DNA of 64,000 nt from Globodera rostochiensis (lineage: Eukaryota; Nematoda; Chromadorea; Rhabditida; Heteroderidae), in NCBI GenBank assembly GCA_018350325.1, contig JAEVLN010000020.1:961796-1025795 (forward strand), written 5' to 3'. Positions 23,401-32,423 of this stretch are shown piece after piece; within the stretch, counting starts at the first letter, position 1, and every line of letters begins with the position of its first letter. The notes under the pieces were generated by a model that worked only from the letters and a program-made list of their open reading frames with translations, was not told the DNA's origin and did no database searches. Both the position numbers and the translations under genes were made by a program.

Positions 23401-26400
23401 CAGGACGGGGTCCATCTCCGATATAAATATGAGGGTGATCAGGACGGGGTCCATCTCCGATATAAATATGAGGGTGATCAGGACGGGGTCCATCTCCGAT
23501 ATAAATATGAGGGTGATCAGGACGGGGTCCATCTCCGATATAAATATGAGGGTGATCAGGACGGGGTCCATCTCCGATATAAATATGAGGGTGATCAGGA
23601 CGGGGTCCATCTCCGATATAAATATGAGGGTGATCAGGACGGGGTCCATCTCCGATATCAATATGAGGGTGATCAGGACGGGGTCCATCTCCGATATAAA
23701 TATGAGGGTGATCAGGACGGGGTCCATCTCCGATATAAATATGAGGGTGATCAGGACGGGGTCCATCTCCGATATAAATATGAGGGTGATCAGGACGGGG
23801 TCCATCTCCGATATAAATATGAGGGTGATCAGGACGGGGTCCATCTCCGATATAAATATGAGGTGATCAGGACGGGGTCCATCTCCGATATAAATATGAG
23901 GGTGATCAGGACGGGGTCCATCTCCGATATAAATATGAGGGTGATCAGGACGGGGTCCATCTCCGATACAAATATAAGGGTGATCAGGACGGGGTCCATC
24001 TCCGATACAAATATAAGGGTGATCAGGACGGGGTCCATCTCCGATATCAATATGAGGGTGATCAGGACGGGGTCCATCTCCGATATAAATATGAGGGTGA
24101 TCAGGACGGGGTCCATCTCCGATATAAATATGAGGGTGATCAGGACGGGGTCCATCTCCGATATAAATATGAGGGTGATCAGGACGGGGTCCATCTCCGA
24201 TATAAATATGAGGGTGATCAGGACGGGGTCCATCTCCGATATAAATATGAGGGTGATCAGGACGGGGTCCATCTCCGATATAAATATGAGGGTGATCAGG
24301 ACGGGGTCCATCTCCGATATAAATATGAGGGTGATCAGGACGGGGTCCATCTCCGATACAAATATAAGGGTGATCAGGACGGGGTCCATCTCCGATACAA
24401 ATATGAGGGTGATCAGGACGGGGTCCATCTCCGATATAAATATGAGGGTGATCAGGACGGGGTCCATCTCCGATATAAATATGAGGGTGATCAGGACGGG
24501 GTCCATCTCCGATATAAATATGAGGGTGATCAGGACGGGGTCCATCTCCGATATAAATATGAGGGTGATCAGGACGGGGTCCATCTCCGATACAAATATA
24601 AGGGTGATCAGGACGGGGTCCATCTCCGATACAAATATAAGGGTGATCAGGACGGGGTCCATCTCCGATACAAATATAAGGGTGATCAGGACGGGGTCCA
24701 TCTCCGATACAAATATAAGGGTGATCAGGACGGGGTCCATCTCCGATACAAATATAAGGGTGATCAGGACGGGGTCCATCTCCGATACAAATATAAGGGT
24801 GATCAGGACGGGGTCCATCTCCGATACAAATATAAGGGTGATCAGGACGGGGTCCATCTCCGATATAAATATGAGGGTGATCAGGACGGGGTCCATCTCC
24901 GATATAAATATGAGGGTGATCAGGACGGGGTCCATCTCCGATATAAATATGAGGGTGATCAGGACGGGGTCCATCTCCGATATAAATATGAGGGTGATCA
25001 GGACGGGGTCCATCTCCGATACAAATATAAGGGTGATCAGGACGGGGTCCATCTCCGATATAAATATGAGGGTGATCAGGACGGGGTCCATCTCCGATAT
25101 AAATATGAGGGTGATCAGGACGGGGTCCATCTCCGATATAAATATGAGGGTGATCAGGACGGGGTCCATCTCCGATATAAATATGAGGGTGATCAGGACG
25201 GGGTCCATCTCCGATATAAATATGAGGGTGATCAGGACGGGGTCCATCTCCGATATAAATATGAGGGTGATCAGGACGGGGTCCATCTCCGATACAAATA
25301 TAAGGGTGATCAGGACGGGGTCCATCTCCGATATAAATATAAGGGTGATCAGGACGAGGTCCATCTATCGAAACTCAATTCGATTGATCATTACATTTAT
25401 GTAAAACTTTTGAAATTATCCAGCTTTTTAGGTCAGCTGCCCTCCTGTTTTAGTTGTGTGAATGCAGAGAATGAGAGCCCTCGAGTCGCTGTGTTCGCGC
25501 AGGCAATTTCATAATTTTTGAATTTTGAATTATTTAATTCAGTCGGCCCTCGCGGTGATTATTTCTTTCGTCGGCGATTTGGACTGTGAGTTTTCTTCTC
25601 ATTTTACAAATGAATTGGGGGGGGGGAGGTCTTTAATAGGGACTGATTTGGCAAATCTCTCAATCAGCTCTGATCGGCTATGTAATGTTCGGATTTTGGG
25701 CCCAACGCGTGTTCACTCTTTGCGCTCTACTGACCATCCGTTACCGGCAAATTCCGGTGCACGCGGACGCCATTCGAATGCCATTGCCGTGGTAAGCTGC
25801 AAGAATGGCCTTATTCAAATAAAGTGAAAATATTCGCTTTAGCATTTATTTATTCCTTGCGATTAACGTCGTTTTGGTGGCCATCCCAATTTGGCGCGAG
25901 TTCGCCGTCACTTCGCTGGGCATTTCCATTTGTGTGCTGGGCCTCGGCTTTTACTTTGTGTTCGTTCGTTGCCCCTCCGGCGACGGCGGCGCTCCCTCCC
26001 TCCGGGCCTCCCTCAACGGTCCGTTCGCCCCCCCCCCCATTTTTTGAAAGTTTAAAAATCCCAAAATCTGCAGAGAAATGCACGCGAATCGCCTCCATCA
26101 TTTTCGACGCGTTGCCCGACGTAAAGCAGCAGAACTTGGCCAAAAAAGTGAGAAATTCCCTTTTCCGGCCCAATAATACCCCCCCCCCCCAAAAGCACCC
26201 GACCGTACTCCTTCCGTCCGAGTCCCAACGCGAACTTCTTCTGTCCACCAAATTCGATTCGTTGGATGACCGGCAGTCCGCAGACTTTCCGCCGAGTCCG
26301 ACGGGTTTTTTTTAATTAAATTGTAATAAATTTAAAAAATTCCGTCCTTTTACACAGTGCCCGACCTGCACTCGGACGAAAAAAATACGCTGATAAGAAA

Positions 26401-26430
26401 TGTAAGTGCCACCGGACTGCGAATGTGGTG
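20449..26430 (+). CDS. SLC7-family amino acid transporter (light-chain type)
   Basis: This is a twelve-helix APC-superfamily amino acid exchanger. Exon 1 (20449-20756) encodes a cytosolic Ser/Asp-rich N-terminus ending KMGYFGATS. It joins exon 2 (20828-20952), giving SYVIGNIIGSGIFIAPSTV, the substrate-binding GSGIF of helix 1. Further exons give SLCYIELGSSIREAGCDFAY, AFSFMWVSVLMTYPATIAII, FYYLFFEGWHGG, YSGWDILNYGTDEI (the family-wide GWD.LNY..EE region), INVAFFAVLD, and AIPFLIGVLLVGSLNSNLFC with GSRYMYAAARQG. The next exon starts at 25432 and continues QLPSCFSC. The 2845-bp intron between (22587-25431) has a GCGAGT donor and holds the 39-bp satellite array. Later exons give LIGYVMFGFW and YRQIPVHADAIRMPLPW. 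The stop at 26428-26430 is the least certain part. Confidence 0.88.
21083..21147. repeat. Short interstitial telomere-like (TTAGGC) palindrome
   Basis: Several GCCTAA units and their complement TTAGGC occur within 65 bp (AAGCCTAAGCCTAAGC then TAGCTTAGGTTTAGGC), forming a near-palindrome. TTAGGC is the nematode telomere unit. It lies in the second intron of the SLC7 gene (20953-21186). Confidence 0.55.
22596..25368. repeat. 39-bp satellite array, about 71 copies, inside an SLC7 intron
   Basis: A 39-bp unit is repeated head-to-tail for 2773 bp. Each copy contains GATATAAATATGAGGGTGAT followed by CAGGACGGGGTCCATCTCC. Copies are almost identical. Two linked variants recur (GATACAAATATAAGG in place of GATATAAATATGAGG), including a run of seven such copies at about 24592-24845. 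One copy near 23071 lacks 4 bp and one near 23862 lacks 1 bp. Because 39 is divisible by 3, long open frames run through the array on both strands; these are not proteins. The frame of the flanking transporter exon hits a stop in the first copy, which supports an intronic position. Confidence 0.97.
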
Positions 26431-27392
26431 AAAATGGAGGGACAAACTTTTCGGCGATTGGACCTCGAAATGGTGTTTCATACTTTCTCATTTTTATTCA
26501 TTTCGTTCTTTTCTGTTTTATTTACATTTTGTCAATAAATGTTTTTTTGCTTTTATTTGTGGGGGGGGGGGAGGAAACATTTAAAGGCAAGGCGAAGAAA
26601 GGAATTCGAATTGCACGGCCATCGATTGTAAATGATTGGCCGAATGTTTTATGCTTCCCAAAGCATTGCTTCTTTCGAACGCCAAAACCAAAAATCCTTT
26701 GGTCAAAATTAAAGCACAAAATTTGTCCTCAAATTTTGGATAAAATTGAGTTAAAAATGGAAAAGAAAACACTCCCCCCCCCTTTTCTTATCACCCTTCC
26801 CTTATCATTCATTCATTCGCCCGTCGCAATGCCCCAATTCCGGCCTCATCCGTTGCAATTTCCGTAATATGATGCAAATCAAACAACAGACAGTCGATTC
26901 ATTCCCCCCCCCCCCCCCCCGGGGTCTTTGTCCCCCCGAGGGGCAATCAATCGCTTTTGGGGCGGAGAAGGGAAAGAGGGCGGGGAGAGTGAAGAACAAG
27001 TTTCGGTGTAATGGAAGCCATCCATAATTTGGTGTTGACCATGCGAGGGATTCCCCTTCAATGCTGCATTCCCGCCCACACACTTTGACTGTTCTTCGAG
27101 AGTTGAACTTTGCCGAGACTCGGGACCCAAATCCCGCCACTCAGCCAAAAAATGCGGTCCCGGAAAGGGACTGAAGGGATCACTGCCCCCAGCGGCTCTA
27201 TTGGAACCGGCGTGGTGAAGCCATTTGCCGCACCGCCTGCCCTTTTATGGCAGCTAATTGGGGAGAGCAGTGATCAATGGGCCGAAGGACAATTAAACTC
27301 ACTAATTAACTCTCCTGCTCCTTTCCAACTTTGCATTGGATCGAATTGATTGGAGAATGGAGAAATAACAAAATAAATAAACTCTTTTTTCA
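26431..27392. other. Intergenic interval, no gene recognised
   Basis: Poly-G (26563), poly-C (26776, 26905) and mixed sequence between the transporter and the heme-transporter gene. Open frames at 26805-27148 (minus) and 27110-27349 (plus) have no family resemblance and no splice support. Confidence 0.4.
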
Positions 27393-27393
27393 G
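27384..27393 (+). promoter_or_regulatory. Candidate trans-splice or 5'UTR acceptor for the HRG gene
   Basis: CTTTTTTCAG ends at 27393, 49 bp before the ATG at 27443, with no coding exon visible upstream. It fits either spliced-leader addition or a 5'UTR intron. Confidence 0.4.
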
Positions 27394-27442
27394 TAACTCT
27401 ATTGAAATCACTCAGAAAGCTTTAAAAACTAAAAGTGCCGAA

Positions 27443-28264
27443 ATGCAGTTTGGCATGCAAGTGCGTCTCATATGGGCCGCGGTCGGCATTTCGGCCGGTT
27501 TGACGGCGGGGGCCGTGTTTTGGATCAGTTATCAGGCAAAGTTTCAATGCCTTCAAAAAAAAATTTCACTTAAAATTTCATTTTCAGAATTATTTAGCCA
27601 CCGGCATGGCCTTCTTCAGCTCGATCTGTGCCGCTTTTTTGTTTTACGCCCATTTGGCCTACCACAAGTCGTGGATGTTCGACTGGTCGCAGAGGCGCGT
27701 CCGACTGACCTGGGTCGTCAGTGAGTTACGAATTCGAATTTAAATGATAATTTAAATGACTCAACAAAAAGGAACTCAAAGCGGTGGATATACCGCCACG
27801 GCACCTCCACCACAACAATTTCAAGAAATAAACATGAAAATTTTAAACATTTTGGATCCCTTTTTCTTTGTTAGATTTGGTGCTTTGTGTTCTCAGTTCC
27901 ATTGGCATGGCCATTTGTTTGGTGTTGGCCGCGATTTGGGGCCAATCGCTGACCCGCGAAGGGCTCCAAGGCGAAAATCTGTGGATTTGCGCCGTATGGT
28001 TTTGGATGACGTCGAAGGTGAGGCGAAATTGCAATTAAAAATCCCCCCCCCCCCAACTTTTACCCTATAATTTACTTTCGGTTTCAGTGGACGCTGGCTT
28101 CTTGCATTTACACGAGACACTACGCCAAAGAGGTGAACTTGATGGAGCCGTTACTTGCCTCTGGCACTAAATGGGGCCACAGATTTAACCGGGGGGACGG
28201 ATTGATGGTGGAGAAGGGCACTCAGACGGAGGAGGAAAGGGCAACAAATGAGATTAAGTGGTAG
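27443..28264 (+). CDS. hrg: HRG-type heme transporter (SLC48A1 family)
   Basis: This is a four-helix heme permease of the plasma or endolysosomal membrane. Four exons (27443-27535, 27588-27720, 27875-28017, 28088-28264) join in frame to 181 residues, close to the 194 of C. elegans HRG-1. Helix 1 is [20 protein letters not shown]. Helix 2 ends in [14 protein letters not shown], with the loop histidine of the family. Helix 3 is [14 protein letters not shown]. Helix 4 contains [17 protein letters not shown], matching the highly conserved GANLW..AVW.FMTSKW of nematode HRG proteins. The acidic tail [17 protein letters not shown] follows. Intron 1 begins with GC (CAG|GCAAAG). Nematodes cannot make heme, so this gene would serve uptake or intracellular movement. 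Which HRG paralogue it is cannot be decided from the sequence alone. Confidence 0.92.
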
Positions 28265-28974
28265 AACAAATTGTACAGAATTGGACAGACTTTAGCATTT
28301 TAAAAGCTTGACAATTCTTTCCCCAATCACTTTCATTTCTCTGTGACTTTTAGACTTTAAAGACATTTGTTTTCACTGTCCATTTAATTGTGTACGTACA
28401 GACCATTTCAGATCGCCAAACAGAGCGTCGACCTTCCGCCACCAAACTGAGGCCATCAACGATAATATTGGAGGGGGGGGGGACGCGACACAATGGGCGA
28501 AAGGGACAGATGGCACACAATAATATGTAAAATGAATCATAAAATATCAACAAAAGAAAAGTATTTAAAAATTCTTGAAATTAGAAACCGGTTGGGGCCG
28601 GGATCCCACTGGGATTCGGGATTGATCTCGAGAACCCAACCCGAGCCTTTTTCGAATTCTGTCCGAGCATGAAAGGCGAGCGATTTATTGCGGTTGCAAG
28701 TTTCAACAATCCTTTGCTTCACATCGCACGGCTTAAGAAATCACATAAAATTGGGTTAAAGTCTGTGGGAACTGCGACAATAGAAGTCTTTTACCGTCAT
28801 TGGGTTTATTTACGTAAGAGCAAAGGGGGCATTTAAGGGATTAGGTAGTCATACAAAACAACGTGGGCAGATCACAAAAAACAAACGAATTAAGGAATAT
28901 GAAGTGCTTAATGCAAACAAAAGTCAGCTTATATTTGAGATACTGTCAAGTAAGAAATGTGTCGATCCAAACGC
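28265..28974. other. Intergenic (3' sides of HRG and cyclin B)
   Basis: AT-rich sequence lying between two convergent 3' ends. No coding exon seen; a short poly-G run lies at about 28470. Confidence 0.4.
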
Positions 28975-30212
28975 CTAGCAAAGGTAGTCGCCAAATTCCC
29001 GAAGAAGGAGTGCCTGCTCGTTGGAAATGTTGAGTTGATTCCGGTATTTTTCGCGAAGGGCAAACAGCTTTTCCGCCGGGTCGAGGAATTGAATGACCTT
29101 TAAAATTGGGCAAAAGTAAGACTTGTTCCACTGATAATTGTCAAACATGGTCGACAAAGGAGCGCGAAATTCGGACAACGTCTTTGTCGGCCATCCGGAA
29201 CACTTCGCCAAACAGTTCGGGCGATTTCAGCGGAATTCCAAAGGCGAACGAAGACAAATGGATAGAAACGGCAGCGACAACGGACGGAGAATGGTGGGCA
29301 AGCGCGTAGCAGACCAGAGCAACTTCGCTGATGAATTTCGCGAACACCCACACATCCTTCGACGGAGAGATGTAAAAGCGATAGCGACGCAGAAAATGCA
29401 TGGAGTAGGGCACACTCAGGTTGAAGTTCATTCCAGACAGCACCTGAACTCCCGGACATTAATGGGACTCAAATCATTTGGGTTGTCTTATAATCCAATC
29501 ACCCGCTGTTCCATTCGCATTATATCGTCTCTATCGAAAACATTGGCTGCCACATAGACAAAGTCTTCAATGTTCGGCACGGTGACCTCCTCATATTTGG
29601 AGGCGATAAACATGCAAGTTACGCCCACAAGTTGCAGATTCTGCTTGCTGATTTCCGTCAGTGCCAGGAGAGAACGGTCCAGAATGTGCACAGAAAGACT
29701 TAGGGTTTCGATGGACATTTTGAAGCGAACTTGGACCTGAAAATTGAATTGAAATTCGATTCCGAAAGGAGTAAAAACGAACATGGACCAGCCAATCGAC
29801 GAGTATTTGCCGCATTCGGCCGTCGACTCCATTTTGAACGGAAAGGAATTCTTCGTTAAGCTTATTTCGTCTCTCGAGATGGCGCAAATAAAGGTCAATG
29901 TCATCGGAATATTCGACGGGAATGAGCGTTGTCCCTCCACCGAACTTCAAAGAGGACAACGGCCTTTCTTTCTGTTGCTGAGGCTAAAGTTCAAAAGCGA
30001 TCAAAAAAAGACGTCAAAAACAAAACTATTGCGACTTACCCAAACTCCAAAACAATAAAATAATGTTTAGGTTTTGAATTAATATGAGGTTTTGAGGATG
30101 GTTGGGTAATCCGCACTGTAAACAAACACTAAACCTCTTCCTTTATTGCCCTTTGCTGAATATTTGAGGCGTTGGCGTTACGCAATGTAAGCACTCTTCG
30201 AGCTCTGTTCAT
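28975..30212 (-). CDS. cyb: B-type cyclin
   Basis: This is the regulatory partner of CDK1 for mitosis. Five exons (30212-30135, 29983-29783, 29736-29503, 29443-29204, 29130-28975) keep frame and give 302 residues. The cyclin box begins YSDDIDLYLRHLERRN and contains RMRQILVDWLVHVQVRF (the MRAILVDWL motif) and QLVGVTCMFIASKYEEV. It continues with PNIEDFVYVAANVFDRDDIM. The second fold contains VLSGMNFNLSVPYSMHFLRR. The N-terminus is short (about 45 residues before the cyclin box) and has RRVL as a possible minimal destruction box. B type is preferred over A because of the DWLV.V and FIASKYEE.. contexts. The final intron (29203-29131) is inferred from a frame change and a GTGTTC/TTATCAG pair. Confidence 0.9.
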
Positions 30213-30817
30213 TTTTGGTGTTAAATTTAATATGGAGGTCAACAAGAATATGGCGTGACCTAATAAGCTTAAAACCAGTGAAACAAATTATCAGACATTT
30301 AAAAAGCCATTGTCATTGGATTAACATTTTTTATTTTAAGGGGAAGGACAAAATATAAAGAGCGATAAGTAATGCAAGAGCTCAAATAGTTTTTATGAAT
30401 TTTGAGTCGAATTTGAAGAGAATTTAGAATTTTGTTCGACTCCTCTCGACGAGAAACATTTATTTACCTAATGGCATTATTTTTTGCTTCGGAAACTACT
30501 ATAAAGCAAGTTTTTTTGTTAAGAAAATTGCGTAACAATTTCGAAAATTAGTTCGAACAATCAAATTCGGGTTCGTCGAAACGGAGGACAAATCGGATTC
30601 TACGCCATCGAAAACCCTAGAAACACCTTTCTTAACTTTGAAAAAAATTTTTCAAAAAATGTGGGGGCGCACGCTTTCTAGTATTATCGAAAAATGTGTC
30701 TAAAATTTGCGAAAAAATAAGCATTTACAAAAAAAGGTTTCTGTGTTTTTTTTGCATAGTCCAAAATTGAGAAATAAAAATCGAATGAAGGGAGCTTTGA
30801 TGAAAATGGCATTTCCC

Positions 30818-31287
30818 GGGGTCAACCCATCTCATCAACACCCAACTCATCAATACCCAACTCATCAACACCCAACTCATCAACAACCCAACTCATCAAC
30901 AAGCAAGATCGGACAATAACTTGCTTGAACCTTAACCGATTCAAAACTACTTAAAGCCATTCGAAAGAGCTCAAAGAGTTGAAGCTAATATTAAGTTAAA
31001 GTTTTGTGATTGGACAAGTTTCAAAAAAGTTATGGCCAGAAAACCCATAAGAACCGGAATTTTTAAATTTTATCAAGCTTTCTAGCCATAACTTTTTTGA
31101 AACTTGTCCAATCACAAAACTTTAACTTAATATTAGCTTCAACTCTTTGAGCTCTTTCGAATGGCTTTAAGTAGTTTTGAATCGGTTAAGGTTCAAGCAA
31201 GTTATTGTCCGATCTTGCTTGTTGATGAGTTGGGTGTTGATGAGTTGGGTATTGATGAGTTGGGTGTTGATGAGATGGGGGAGACCC
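30818..31287. mobile_element. Near-perfect foldback element with terminal minisatellite and 9-bp flanking repeat
   Basis: The left arm (about 30818-31050) and right arm (about 31081-31287) are almost perfect reverse complements around a loop of about 30-36 bp. The outer part of each arm is a short tandem array of CAACACCCAACTCAT-type units (four or five on the left, three or four on the right). The inner part includes GCTCAAAGAGTTGAAGCTAA and its complement. GCATTTCCC occurs in the same orientation at 30809-30817 and 31288-31296, directly flanking the element, and looks like a 9-bp target-site duplication. No coding capacity; this is a non-autonomous DNA element. Confidence 0.85.
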
Positions 31288-31802
31288 GCATTTCCCTATT
31301 GAAAATTTTGAATCAAATGCCAAATCATGCATTTACAATTACAAATATTTAAACTTACAGCCAAATGCTCACTTTCAAGGACAATCTTGAAAATAAGGAC
31401 ATTTCCAATTTAGGTAATTTATTTCCAAGGACCGTCCTTTGCAAATAAAGACGAATCGGAGCCCGATTAATCAATTTTATTTTGCCAAAATTTGGGCATC
31501 ACTTAAGAGTTCTGATAACAATTTTTTTGTGAGAGAACTTTAAAAAATGTTGCAAAAACGGGAGCATTGAGACAATAAACAAAAAAAAAAATTTTCCCAA
31601 AAACTTTTTATACTGGATGTTCAAGCACAATTTTTACGCCAAACTTTAATTCACTTTTTTCCCGCTAGAACAGACAAACAAATGCCAGAAGTTAGCATAA
31701 ACAAAAAATTTGTTGAAATTTAATTTGAATTTTTACGCTAAAGTTTGCCTGGATTAAACTCGGCTGATTTGATGGGAATTTGATCTGACCCGATTTTAAT
31801 TA

Positions 31803-31818
31803 GATTTTTATTCTTCAG
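31803..31818 (+). promoter_or_regulatory. Candidate trans-splice acceptor 3 bp before the mL52 start
   Basis: TTTTTATTCTTCAG ends at 31818 and the ATG begins at 31822. An AG this close to the start codon, without a coding exon upstream, is the usual sign of spliced-leader addition. Confidence 0.5.
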
Positions 31819-31821
31819 ATT

Positions 31822-32286
31822 ATGAAAATCTTTTATCCCGTGGTATTTTCCAAATGTATGAACAGCACCGGTGGCAATCGCACTGCACCTCAATGGTGGA
31901 AGACACCGTAAGTTACATTTTATCAGCAATAGTTTCATTTGATTGGTAACTTTTCTGTATTATTCTTTTAGAATTTACCACAATCCGGTCGTCAGTCCGC
32001 TGGAACGAGGTGCCGACTTTACTTTTGTCGACGGGCGTAGACCGACCTTTACCACAGAATCTGAGTTAAAAAGGAGGCTGAAACAAGTGGAATTGGGGGT
32101 TCGTGATTTATTTCTTTATTTATAAATTGGTAATTTTGATTTTTTCAGAAAAAGGTCGTCCAATATTTGGCCGAACTGCGGAAAGCTGAGGACCTTTATC
32201 GCGAGCAAACGTTCCAGAGAGAAAGTGGACAGCAGAGAATCGAACAGAACACTCCCAAAATGAAGGGAGAGGAGGAATTATTCTGA
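31822..32286 (+). CDS. mrpl-52: Mitochondrial large-subunit ribosomal protein mL52
   Basis: Three exons (31822-31907, 31972-32098, 32149-32286) join in frame to 116 residues; human MRPL52 has 123. The first exon is a likely presequence (MKIFYPVVFSKCMNSTGG). The core NPVVSPLERGADFTFVDGRR corresponds to the family block GYGPLTELPDWSYADGRP. It is followed by a long basic and acidic helix (LKRRLKQVELGKKVVQYLAE) like the RRKAERETFARRVV region. The stop at 32284-32286 lies 137 bp before the start of protein phosphatase 5, suggesting a shared operon. Confidence 0.85.
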
Positions 32287-32423
32287 TTTGACCAATTTAT
32301 TTATCGATAGAAAGTTAAATGAGCCGTAATTCTTTTTCTGAATGAAAGAATGGAACTCATCATAGTCCAACTGATTATCAATCTGACCTTCATTTTATTG
32401 CACTAAAATGTTTTGATTTGGAC

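Noticed and set aside
22596..25368. CRISPR-like regular array
   Set aside because: There are no unique spacers: the whole 39-bp unit repeats, and the context is a eukaryotic intron.
22561..25404. Very long repetitive open frames (up to 937 codons) on both strands across the satellite
   Set aside because: The unit is 39 bp, a multiple of 3, so any stop-free frame stays open. The flanking transporter frame stops in the first copy, and the exons join cleanly around the array.
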